A stretch of DNA of 64,000 nt from a bacterium (GTDB taxonomy: Bacteria > Cyanobacteriota > Vampirovibrionia > Gastranaerophilales > JAILCC01), in contig JAILCC010000016.1 in the NCBI GenBank assembly GCA_024680555.1, positions 248,001 through 312,000 of the forward strand, read 5' to 3'. The translations under genes and the position numbers were made by a program. The notes under the pieces were generated by a model. That model was given only the letters and a program-made list of their open reading frames with translations, did no database searches and was not told the DNA's origin. Below, piece by piece: positions 25,856-34,792 of this stretch (positions are counted from its first letter, which is position 1; the number at the start of each line of letters is the position of its first letter).

Positions 25856-27268
25856 CTAAATTTGTAATCTGTATGCGTTTTCACCGTGTTGCGAAATATC
25901 AAGTCCCTGCATTTCTTCAAACTCGGAAACCCTCAAGCCCGAAATCTTTTCTGTTATGAATAAAATCAGAAGTGTTCCGAAGAATGCAAATGCAATACTT
26001 GCTATAGTTGATATTATTTGTGCAAAGAACAGTTCGTGACCACCGTACAACAAACCGTCAGCACCATCCGCATTTATAAGAAGCGTTGCAAAAATTCCCG
26101 TCAAAATCGAGCCTACAATGCCGCCCGTACCGTGGATACCGATTACATCAAGGGAATCATCATACTTAAACAAACCTTTGAATGTTGTAAGTATATAGCA
26201 GACCATGCCCGTTATTATCCCTATTGCTATTGAAGCAACAGGGGTAACAAAACCGCAAGCGGGTGTAATTCCGACAAGTCCTGCCAATGTACCTGACATG
26301 CCGCCAAGAACAGTAACCTTTTCTCTGTGTAAAAATTCAACTCCTATCCACGCAAGCAGACCAGCAGCAGCACCAAGCTGCGTATTTATAAATGCTGTAA
26401 CCGCAAGTGAACCGGCTGACAGGGCACTGCCGGAATTGAAACCGAACCAGCCAACCCACAAAAACATCAACCCGATAAAGGTAAGTGTCAAGTTATGTGG
26501 AGGCATATTTTCCGACTTGTATCCACGTCTGGAGCCAAGCATTATACAACAGGCAAGAGCCGCCGCTCCTGATGCAATATGGACAACAAGTCCTCCTGCA
26601 AAATCCAATCCGCCTATTTTGCTTATCCAACCGCCGCCCCATACCCAATGGGCGAGAGGACAGTATATGAAAGTTACCCACAAAATTAAAAACAACAGAT
26701 AACTTTTAAACTTAAATCTTTCGGCAAATGCCCCCGTAATTAAGGCAGGAGTGAGACAAGCAAACATCATCTGAAATATAAAGAATAACAAATGAGGAAT
26801 GGTTGAACCCTCTATCGGAGCCAATGTTACATTTTTAAGCATTACGAAGTCAAAATTGCCGATTATATTCCCGATATCTCCGCCAAAAGCCAAACTGTAT
26901 CCGTACAAGAACCATATCAAGGAAACTAAACCAAGAGCCGTAAAACTCTGCATTATGGTTCCCAACACGTTTTTCTTTCTCACCATACCACCGTAAAAAA
27001 GTGCTAACGCCGGCGTCATCAACATGACAAGGATGGTTGAAATTATCATAAAACCTGTATCCGCATTATTTATAAGACCACCGAAATCTTCTCCGGAAGG
27101 TAGAAGTGTCGGTCTTGATGCCAAAAAGCACCCGCCCAAAAGTGTTAAGAGTAGTACTATCGTAAAAATAACAACTTTTTTTGTTCTGATTTTCCTCTTT
27201 AATTCTTTTTTTTGCTCAATTTTTTGCAGCACAACTTCAGGCGCAGATGTTGCAGTATTCTGTTCCAT
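25856..27268 (-). CDS. amtB: Ammonium transporter
   Basis: A 470-residue Amt/Rh inner-membrane channel with about eleven core membrane segments. The ammonium pathway histidines are in LVVHIASGAA and GIHGTGGIVG. FYGGMVRKKNVL in segment two is diagnostic. About 60 residues precede the core, with a lysine-rich cytosolic stretch (about residues 17-31) and an extra hydrophobic segment, which may be a signal anchor. GAGG lies before the ATG. It sits between glnA (30 bases upstream) and glnB. Confidence 0.95.
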   Translation of the reverse strand: MEQNTATSAPEVVLQKIEQKKELKRKIRTKKVVIFTIVLLLTLLGGCFLASRPTLLPSGEDFGGLINNADTGFMIISTILVMLMTPALALFYGGMVRKKNVLGTIMQSFTALGLVSLIWFLYGYSLAFGGDIGNIIGNFDFVMLKNVTLAPIEGSTIPHLLFFIFQMMFACLTPALITGAFAERFKFKSYLLFLILWVTFIYCPLAHWVWGGGWISKIGGLDFAGGLVVHIASGAAALACCIMLGSRRGYKSENMPPHNLTLTFIGLMFLWVGWFGFNSGSALSAGSLAVTAFINTQLGAAAGLLAWIGVEFLHREKVTVLGGMSGTLAGLVGITPACGFVTPVASIAIGIITGMVCYILTTFKGLFKYDDSLDVIGIHGTGGIVGSILTGIFATLLINADGADGLLYGGHELFFAQIISTIASIAFAFFGTLLILFITEKISGLRVSEFEEMQGLDISQHGENAYRLQI

Positions 27269-27298
27269 TTTTATATCCTCTTTTTTTAGTGTAGAAAC

Positions 27299-28660
27299 TT
27301 AGTTTATATGCATATACATTTGAACTTCTAAAGGTGTAACGTAAGTTCTGAATGTATCGCATTCTTTTTCTTTCGTTGCAAGAAATTCATTAAGTATGTG
27401 TTCACCGAGAGCATCTTTTATAATATCGTTCTTTTCAAGCAATTCCACTGCTTCTTCCAAACTTGCCGGAAGAGAATCGATTTTTGCTCTTTTACGTTCT
27501 TTTTTAGTCATACTGTAAATATTTTCTTCAACTTGCAACGGCGGTTCAATTTTATTTTCCACACCATCCAAAATTGCGCCCAAAATAACAGTTAATGCAA
27601 GATACGGGTTACAGGATGGATCAGGGGAACGAAGCTCAATTCTCGTTGCTTCACCTCTTTTCGCAGGGACTCTAATAAGGGCAGAGCGGTTAGCTAAGCT
27701 CCAAGCCAAGTAAACTGGAGCTTCGTACCCCGGAACCAGTCTTTTGTAGCTGTTGATTATTGGGTTGGTTATTGCCGTAAATGATTTTACGTGTTTCAAA
27801 AGCCCGCCAATACTGTACAAGGCTTCTCTTGAAAGCTGATATGTTCTGTCAGGCGCATAGAAAAGGTTTTTACCGTTTTTAAACAGTGAAACATTACAGT
27901 GCATACCTGAGCCATTTATACCGAAAATCGGCTTCGGCATAAATGTTGCACAAACATCATTTTGTTCCGCAATCGCAGATACAACATATTTGAATGTCAT
28001 AATATTGTCAGCGGTAGTCAAAGCATCAGCATATTTAAAGTCAATTTCATGTTGACCTCTCGCAACTTCGTGGTGGCTTGCTTCGACCTCAAATCCCATT
28101 TCTTTAAGAGTTTTTACCATAATTCTTCTGAGATTTTCACCCTTATCCGACGGAGCCGCATCATAGTATCCGGCTTCATCATCGGTTTTCAATGACGGCT
28201 TGCCGTTTTCATCTTTCTTAAATATAAAGAATTCTGCTTCCGGTCCGACATTCATTGTATAACCGAGCTTTTCTGCCTTGGCAATCATCTTTTTCAAGTT
28301 GCATCTCGGGCAGCCTTCAAAAGGAGTTCCGTCAGCATTGTGAATATCGCAGATAAATCTTGCAACTTTTACTTCTTCGTCACTTCTCCAAGGTAAAATC
28401 GCAAAAGTTTTCAAATCGGGATAAAAATACATATCTGACGTTTCAATGCTTCTGAAACCTTTTATTGAAGAACCGTCAAGCATAATTTCATTATTCATTG
28501 CATTATCAAGCTGTTCTGCCGGAATAGAAAGGTTTTTCATTGTTCCGTTAATATCGCAGAATTCAAGTTTAATAAATTCAATGTTGTTTTCTTTTACAAT
28601 TTTTCTGATTTCTTCTTTTGTTAAAGCCTTCTTGTGGTCAATAATACTCGTCTTACTCAT
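27299..28660 (-). CDS. glnA: Glutamine synthetase, type I
   Basis: Makes glutamine from glutamate, ammonia and ATP in a cytosolic dodecamer. The 453 residues show the GSI signatures: LDGSSIKGF, ASHHEVARGQHEIDF, NGSGMHCNVSLF, NSYKRLVPGYEAP and IELRSPDPSCNPYLA. The C-terminal loop reads NIYSMTKKERK where adenylylated enzymes have NLYDLP, so it looks like the GSI-alpha type, not controlled by adenylylation. AGGAG lies nine bases before the ATG. It is the first gene of glnA-amtB-glnB-oprB. Confidence 0.96.
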   Translation of the reverse strand: MSKTSIIDHKKALTKEEIRKIVKENNIEFIKLEFCDINGTMKNLSIPAEQLDNAMNNEIMLDGSSIKGFRSIETSDMYFYPDLKTFAILPWRSDEEVKVARFICDIHNADGTPFEGCPRCNLKKMIAKAEKLGYTMNVGPEAEFFIFKKDENGKPSLKTDDEAGYYDAAPSDKGENLRRIMVKTLKEMGFEVEASHHEVARGQHEIDFKYADALTTADNIMTFKYVVSAIAEQNDVCATFMPKPIFGINGSGMHCNVSLFKNGKNLFYAPDRTYQLSREALYSIGGLLKHVKSFTAITNPIINSYKRLVPGYEAPVYLAWSLANRSALIRVPAKRGEATRIELRSPDPSCNPYLALTVILGAILDGVENKIEPPLQVEENIYSMTKKERKRAKIDSLPASLEEAVELLEKNDIIKDALGEHILNEFLATKEKECDTFRTYVTPLEVQMYMHIN

Positions 28661-28700
28661 AATCTCATTCTCCTTTTTTATCTAAGGTCATTTATGATTG

Positions 28701-28730
28701 ATTATATATTGTGCCGTTTCATTCTGTCAA
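28701..28730 (-). promoter_or_regulatory. Strong sigma-70 promoter of glnA
   Basis: On the minus strand TTGACA (28730-28725) and TATAAT (28706-28701) are perfect boxes with an 18-base spacer, about 40 bases before the glnA start. No GTA-N8-TAC (NtcA-type) site is seen beside it. Confidence 0.85.
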
Positions 28731-29069
28731 AATAACCGATGCAGGCAAAAAATGTAAATATTTTAAAAATTCAACCAAAAATTTCATCAATAACATTTTT
28801 TCATGAATTTTTTATGAAATTTACGATATTTTTTTTAAAATATTAGCAAAAAACACATTTTTTTTAATTTTTTTTGAAAATATTACACGTTTTTACATTT
28901 CTAAATGTTAATAGTAATGATATTTGAATACTTTCACCTGAAATTTTCTGGCGGAAAATTTTTTGAAAAATTTTTGTCTGCGGGTATTGTTATATTTTGT
29001 TCGGAGAATATAATTATTTGTATGGGGTATAGAATTTAAAATATTTCATATTGAAACTTGGGATTAGGC
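28731..29069. other. AT-rich divergent intergenic region
   Basis: This gap between glnA and the GT-C gene holds long A and T tracts and a small palindrome TTTCAT/ATGAAA. No gene, terminator or riboswitch is seen. A similar tract-rich stretch lies before the glutamate synthase operon (16705-16927). Confidence 0.5.
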
Positions 29070-30713
29070 ATGTACGAATTTATTAAAAAGCATAACAATA
29101 TCTTTATTCTTGCGGGTTTATTATTGGTTTGCTTTTTTGTATATTTTTGCGGTATTGGCAACTATCCGCTCATGGATGTTGATGAAACCCGATATGTTTC
29201 CATGGCACGAGATATGTTCAAATCGCAAGATTTTATGACGCTTTATCTGAACGGAGAATACTTTTTTGAGAAACCGCCGCTATTTTTTTGGAGCGAGGTA
29301 TTGTCCTTCGGTTTATTTGGACACGTAAATGAATATACAGCTCGTTTTGCGGTTGCCTTTTATGCACTTATTGTAACGCTTTTTGTTTATTTCACAGGGA
29401 AGAAAGTTGTTTCTAAAAGGTTCGGACTTGTATCCGCCCTTATTTTAGCAACGATGATAGAATTTACAATTCTTGCAAGGTATGCCATTTTGGATATAGT
29501 ATTGGCTGCTTTGGTTGGATGCTCCGTTCTGTCAGGTTTTTTAACACAATTTGTTGAAACTAAAAATCAAAAATATTTTTGGTGGTTATTTTATATTTTT
29601 TCAGGTCTTGCAGTATTGGCAAAGGGAATTCCAGGTTTTGTCATTCCATTTGGAGTGATATTTTTTGTTTGTATATTTAATAAGACATTTAAAAAAATAT
29701 TCAGACCTTCTTGCATAATACCGGGAATAATATTATTTTTACTGATTGTGCTTCCTTGGCACATTATAATGTTAAAAATGCATAACCCCTTATTTTATGA
29801 CGAGTACATAGTAAAACACCACTTAAACAGGTTTTTCTCATCTGACCAAATAGGCAGAGGGGCACCGTTTTATTTCTATTTTCATACATTACTGTGGGGA
29901 ACAATACCCTATGTATTATCAGCAATTGCAATAGGAATAACAAAAATCTTTAATTGGGAAAAAATAGAATTTGGCAATATGACAAACGGACGCAAATTCT
30001 TATGGTTTAACATTATTGCATTCGTTTTTACATTCTTGTTTTTCTCCGTATCCAGCACAAAATTAGTTACTTACATTTTACCGATATATATATTTATTGC
30101 TTATATTCTCGGTTTTCTATGGACAGAATATATTTTTGAAAACAAATATGAAAAACCAGTAAATATATCTTCTTGGATTATCGGAATAATATTTTTAATT
30201 GCTTTTGTGGCATCCTTATTTATGAAATATTATCTTCCCGAACAAATATATTTAGATATCCGAGAACTCCAGTGGTTTTGTGGATTGTTACTATTACTGA
30301 CGGGTTCGGGCATTGTTTTATCCCTTATCAAGAAAAACAGACTTGCAGTTTTTGCATCTTTGGTAATATTTATGACTATTTTATCGGCATTTGGCACAAA
30401 GATGTTATTCAATTTCAACTACAAATTCGGACAGCAGGATTTAATGGAATTTACCATTCAAGAAAAATCATTGGGACATGACATTTATGTTATAAACAGT
30501 CCGAGAAAGTATTCTGTTCTATATTATGGCGATAAAGCAAAATATGTAAGATTAAAAAAAGACTCGCCTCGACTTAGCAAGTACGATAAGATTTATGACA
30601 AAAACTCCAGAGTAATAGTAAAAAATAAGGACTTTGAAGATCTTTCCCGCCGATACAATCTTGACGTTCTTAAAACTGGCAGAAAATATTCTGTCGTAAT
30701 ATTCAAAAAATAA
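29070..30713 (+). CDS. ArnT/PMT-type GT-C glycosyltransferase
   Basis: The 547 residues form about 12 membrane segments with a first outer loop PLMDVDETRYVSMARDM, whose Asp-Glu pair is the catalytic signature of the ArnT and protein-mannosyltransferase superfamily, followed by FFEKPPLFFW. These inner-membrane enzymes move a sugar from a polyprenyl phosphate onto lipid A, protein or a cell-wall polymer. The acceptor cannot be told. A soluble domain of about 80 residues closes the protein. The ATG at 29070 is preferred over a TTG four codons upstream. Confidence 0.88.
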   Translation: MYEFIKKHNNIFILAGLLLVCFFVYFCGIGNYPLMDVDETRYVSMARDMFKSQDFMTLYLNGEYFFEKPPLFFWSEVLSFGLFGHVNEYTARFAVAFYALIVTLFVYFTGKKVVSKRFGLVSALILATMIEFTILARYAILDIVLAALVGCSVLSGFLTQFVETKNQKYFWWLFYIFSGLAVLAKGIPGFVIPFGVIFFVCIFNKTFKKIFRPSCIIPGIILFLLIVLPWHIIMLKMHNPLFYDEYIVKHHLNRFFSSDQIGRGAPFYFYFHTLLWGTIPYVLSAIAIGITKIFNWEKIEFGNMTNGRKFLWFNIIAFVFTFLFFSVSSTKLVTYILPIYIFIAYILGFLWTEYIFENKYEKPVNISSWIIGIIFLIAFVASLFMKYYLPEQIYLDIRELQWFCGLLLLLTGSGIVLSLIKKNRLAVFASLVIFMTILSAFGTKMLFNFNYKFGQQDLMEFTIQEKSLGHDIYVINSPRKYSVLYYGDKAKYVRLKKDSPRLSKYDKIYDKNSRVIVKNKDFEDLSRRYNLDVLKTGRKYSVVIFKK

Positions 30714-30809
30714 ATATCAAAGATATTACAAAGTGTAAATCGAGATAGCTCAGATTACGCAATATTTTTCGTGTTTTTCCTTTCTCTATATGGAAGGTAT
30801 TTTGTATCA

Positions 30810-33227
30810 ATGAACGTCATTAAGGCAGGAAAGGTATTAAGCGAAATCACCACTACGGTTTTTGCGTCGGCAAAAACCGCACAAGTAGCAGCTGAAAGCA
30901 TTTCACCCACAGCTGAAAAACTCCCTATGCCATCGGCAACTCATGTTTTGGCATATCACCAAAAAAGATGTAAAAGACCTCAAATAAGAAGAAAAATACC
31001 CCAAAAACTTTCCGCTCGTGAAATTTATGAAATGAGAAAAAAAGAATTAACCGATTTAGCTAATTTAAGGGAAGGTTACATCTTAAATAAATGGGATATA
31101 GAAAGTTTTGTCTGGGAAGAAGATGCTCAATATGAACGAATAAAAGAAATGATTTATATTCCGTCCAGAAAAAAATCGCAATTAAATATAGCCGACTTGC
31201 GCAAAATCCTTAAACTTACAGATGAACAATACAAAATGTTTTCTTGGTTAGTATCCGTAAATGGGCGCAAAGGCAATCAGTTTTCGGAATATGATTTGTT
31301 TGAATTTGTAGAAAGGGCGACTCCCGAGGAATTTAAAAAGGCAAAAGTTTTATCTTTTATAAAAGGTCGTGATGAGAAACAACTATCCTTTTGGCAAATT
31401 GAAAGATTGGCAAAATGCGGTTCGGAACAATTTGAAAGACTTAGGAAACTTCTTTTTATCCCTAGCAGAAAAGAAAAACAACTTTGTTATGATGATTTGA
31501 TTCAGGCAGTTCGTGTTAATAAGCAGGGATTTAAGAACCTATTGGAATTACTTTCACACAACCCCGGCAATAACCCATTCAGTTTTGCCGAAATAAAACC
31601 GTTCTTAACAGATGACAAAATATGTAAAAGGTTAAAAGAACTGCATTACATAGAAGAGTTAGGCAAAGAGCAGCTTTATTTCGGATACATTAAAGATTAT
31701 GCAAAATTGCCTGACAACAAGTATAAGTTCCTCAAAAAATTATTGCACGTGGATAAATTTAAAGATAACCAGCTTAGCTATTCTGAAATAAAGAAAATTT
31801 TAAGACAAAAACCCGAAAAAATAAAAAAACTGATATCCTATTTAAAAGATGAAAACTTAAATATAGATAGTAATATCTTTATGCACATGGCGGAAGGTAA
31901 AGACACGGATGCCATAGTATCACTAATAAAACGCTGCCCGCATATATCACCCAAAGACATGTTATCATTTATCGAATATAGCGACGGAAAAATTATTGAT
32001 TTTATAAAACCGTTCTTTTTAAACCCCAAATATGAAATATCAAAAGAATTCGGCTGGTTTAAAATTAAAAACAAAGAAACTAACTCTTGTTTGAGCATTT
32101 GCGCTAATACTTCCAAAAACAAAGAATATTTTTTGGAAAAGCCAATGCCTGACGGCAAAAGAGAAGTCATAAAAATCGTCAAAACGCAACAGGGCGTATA
32201 TATAGACAACTGCATAGCAACTGGCAATGAAGAAATTTTCGGATTACACGGAAATTATAAACAATTACACAATTTTCCTAAAAATTACTCTTCCGAAGAT
32301 TTATTGCATTTTATGGAAAATGGCGATTTTAAAACTTCAAACATTTTTGAATGCTCTCCTGAAAAAATAGGACACGCAAATTTCAGCCTGCCGCAAGGTT
32401 CAAACATATACAAAAAGGTTAATAATAGCGTTATATCACAATTAGACACAATCCAAGGCAGAAACTCCGACAGAATAACAATACATTATCCCAACGGCAG
32501 AATTGCGACAAACGATTGGATTTTGGGACTTTCAACAACACTTAAACCCAACGGTGCAAATAACGGAATGAGAATAAAAAAATTCCTTGGTACGGAAAAA
32601 ATAGATTTGTCATCATCCGTTGAAAAAGACATCATTACAATCAGGGATAATATCACAGGGAAAAAGCTGCAAGTTCCGATTTCGACATTTTTAGGCGGAG
32701 AATACATGGATGAAATAGAAATCTCCCTGTATCAAAAAGAAGAAGAAATCGTCAAATTACTAAAAAGCCTTTCTCCCACAACAATATTGAATTTATTAAA
32801 ATACAAAAAAACAGTTCCGGATGTTAGTTTCCCTTTTATAAAAGATTCGGCTGAAGCCTACCAGAAAAGGTCAATCGTAACGTTATCAAAATCGCCCCAA
32901 ACAACTTCGCACGAAGCACTTCATGGGATTACTGACATCCTTAAATTAACTGAAGATGCCGAAATAGTCGGACTTCATGCAAAGGAAGCCAAAAAGAATA
33001 GGGGTTTTCTGAGTATTTTATCTTCATACGCAACAAACGGTACTTATTTTGATGCAGAAAGAGGTTTGCAAGAACTTATATCAATAATGGGAACAATGAA
33101 TGAGTACGGTGCAGAATTGAGCTACAGAGCTGATGCAACTCGTCTTGCTTTTCCCGAAACAATAAAAGCAATCGAAAAAAGGCTGATGAAATATTATAAA
33201 AGTACTATTGACGAGCTTTTAAAATAG
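30810..33227 (+). CDS. Large helical-repeat protein with C-terminal HEXXH motif
   Basis: No known family is recognised in these 805 residues. From about residue 65 to 350, six or seven units of about 40 residues repeat a pattern like IERLAKCGSEQFERLRKLLF then PSRKEKQL, with close copies such as MIYIPSRKKSQL. A mixed region follows. Near the end, TTSHEALHGITDIL gives HEALH at residues 701-705, a zincin HEXXH motif, and ERGLQELISIMGTMNEYGAE about 50 residues later could give a third ligand. This suggests a metallopeptidase, by motif only. The start at 30810 (MNVIKAGKVLSE) is likely but its ribosome site is distant. There is no signal peptide. Confidence 0.75.
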   Translation: MNVIKAGKVLSEITTTVFASAKTAQVAAESISPTAEKLPMPSATHVLAYHQKRCKRPQIRRKIPQKLSAREIYEMRKKELTDLANLREGYILNKWDIESFVWEEDAQYERIKEMIYIPSRKKSQLNIADLRKILKLTDEQYKMFSWLVSVNGRKGNQFSEYDLFEFVERATPEEFKKAKVLSFIKGRDEKQLSFWQIERLAKCGSEQFERLRKLLFIPSRKEKQLCYDDLIQAVRVNKQGFKNLLELLSHNPGNNPFSFAEIKPFLTDDKICKRLKELHYIEELGKEQLYFGYIKDYAKLPDNKYKFLKKLLHVDKFKDNQLSYSEIKKILRQKPEKIKKLISYLKDENLNIDSNIFMHMAEGKDTDAIVSLIKRCPHISPKDMLSFIEYSDGKIIDFIKPFFLNPKYEISKEFGWFKIKNKETNSCLSICANTSKNKEYFLEKPMPDGKREVIKIVKTQQGVYIDNCIATGNEEIFGLHGNYKQLHNFPKNYSSEDLLHFMENGDFKTSNIFECSPEKIGHANFSLPQGSNIYKKVNNSVISQLDTIQGRNSDRITIHYPNGRIATNDWILGLSTTLKPNGANNGMRIKKFLGTEKIDLSSSVEKDIITIRDNITGKKLQVPISTFLGGEYMDEIEISLYQKEEEIVKLLKSLSPTTILNLLKYKKTVPDVSFPFIKDSAEAYQKRSIVTLSKSPQTTSHEALHGITDILKLTEDAEIVGLHAKEAKKNRGFLSILSSYATNGTYFDAERGLQELISIMGTMNEYGAELSYRADATRLAFPETIKAIEKRLMKYYKSTIDELLK

Positions 33228-33235
33228 ATATCCGT

Positions 33236-34783
33236 CTAATTTTTAATATATCTTTCGGCAATACGTGAAGTCAAAAATGCACTCAAAATACCATAAGCAA
33301 TTGAGCGCTTTTGAGAGTTCATCGTACAATAATTGCTTGCCAGCATCACGGCAGAACCAACAATAAAAGAATAAAAATTCCGCTTACTCTTTGCTTTTTC
33401 TTCACCAGGCTTGGAGTTCCAGATATTTATACCCAAAAGCGTTGCCGGAGCGGCAACCGCAAGTCCTTTTGTAAATACACCGCCCCTGTCAATTTCAAAC
33501 AAATCGCCGGGAAGCAAGTGTTTTTGAGTTTTATGAGCAAATTTTAAACTGTGTGCAAAATCGGTTATTTCACGCTTCAATAGCATATAATCTTCAGGAG
33601 CATACTGTTTATACAAAGACGTATGTTTCCCATCTTGGAGAAAAACGGGAACAATATCATTGCATTTTAATAATTGCCGCAGTTGCTCTAAAAGCCCCAT
33701 ATTGCTAGGATGTGCCCTGTTAGAAACAAGGTGTTCCAAACTGCTTATATGGGTTCTTGCCACTGTTTGACTTTTAGGAATAAGCCCCTTCATTTCGTTT
33801 ATTAAGCCGTGAATTGAAGCCAAATACGTTGCACGTCTAAGATTTGCAGGTAAAAAGAGTACGCCCTCAGTTTTTTCCGCAAACCTGTACCGGACAAAGT
33901 TTTCATAAATACGTCTGAGCAATTCATCTGTTTTTGCCGAATCTATACCTTGTTTTTGCAGTGTTAGTCTGAGTGCGGAAAGTTTTGCTTCACCACGTGC
34001 AAAAACATCCTCGCAAGAGAATGTTATCTTTTGAAGTATTTCTTCATAACTTACATTTTCCGTATTTAAAAGCTGCTTAATTTTTTCCATTATCTTACGA
34101 GCTTCCTGCGCCCGATTTTTACCGGTTGCTGTTCTGCTCAAATCAACCGTTCTCGGTATTTCTTCCGCCGATTGCCTCAAGACACTCTTGGGAAACAGTA
34201 TTTTTACCTTGCCGTCTGCACTTTCTTCAAAAATTTTCAACCGTGTCTCTATAGACTTTTCCAATTCATTAAAGGATAAAGAAAGCTGTTTGTAACGCCT
34301 TTGGGCAGCACCTCTCTTAAACCTTTTGAAAATACCGTTAACACCGTTATATATACTTGAAAACAATGTCTTATCTTTTTGCGCTTTCAGGTTAAGGGCA
34401 AATTTTTCCCTTCTTATTTTAGTAGGTTTTATAAAACCCCAAAATTGAGAAAGGAATGAGCGCTTTGCAATCGCAATCTTATAGGACAGGTTTTGAAAAA
34501 AGCCTTTTGAGGTATCCATTGAGGACTTAAATATCTCTATATCAGCCTTTTTCATTGCCGCAAAAATGTTTTTTTGCGAAATCGCCAACGCCAAAACAGG
34601 AAAGGCAAGAAGCCCTCCCGCTGTCATATAACTGTAAAATTCTTTACTGAATTTATACGGAGGGTGAAATTCTCTGCGTGACCTTTTTCCGTCTATTGTT
34701 TTTTCCGCAGTTTGCGTTTTTTCAGTAATAAACGGAGTAAAAGTTTTATAAAACCTATTATTGTGTTCTGCTTGTATTGCCAT
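33236..34783 (-). CDS. Hypothetical protein with N- and C-terminal membrane segments
   Basis: This 515-residue basic protein is not recognised. A hydrophobic segment lies near residues 54-68 (AGGLLAFPVLALAIS), a long helical and charged middle follows, and two hydrophobic segments lie near the end (about 435-450 and 475-490). It is the second gene of a pair: the 651-residue gene ends nine bases upstream, and AGGTCG lies before this ATG. It converges with the HEXXH gene with eight bases between their stops. Confidence 0.75.
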   Translation of the reverse strand: MAIQAEHNNRFYKTFTPFITEKTQTAEKTIDGKRSRREFHPPYKFSKEFYSYMTAGGLLAFPVLALAISQKNIFAAMKKADIEIFKSSMDTSKGFFQNLSYKIAIAKRSFLSQFWGFIKPTKIRREKFALNLKAQKDKTLFSSIYNGVNGIFKRFKRGAAQRRYKQLSLSFNELEKSIETRLKIFEESADGKVKILFPKSVLRQSAEEIPRTVDLSRTATGKNRAQEARKIMEKIKQLLNTENVSYEEILQKITFSCEDVFARGEAKLSALRLTLQKQGIDSAKTDELLRRIYENFVRYRFAEKTEGVLFLPANLRRATYLASIHGLINEMKGLIPKSQTVARTHISSLEHLVSNRAHPSNMGLLEQLRQLLKCNDIVPVFLQDGKHTSLYKQYAPEDYMLLKREITDFAHSLKFAHKTQKHLLPGDLFEIDRGGVFTKGLAVAAPATLLGINIWNSKPGEEKAKSKRNFYSFIVGSAVMLASNYCTMNSQKRSIAYGILSAFLTSRIAERYIKN

Positions 34784-34792
34784 TTTTACGAC

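Noticed and set aside
26205-26702. 165-residue plus-strand frame opposite amtB
   Set aside because: Shadow of a conserved membrane protein; proline-rich text typical of the reverse strand of transporter genes.
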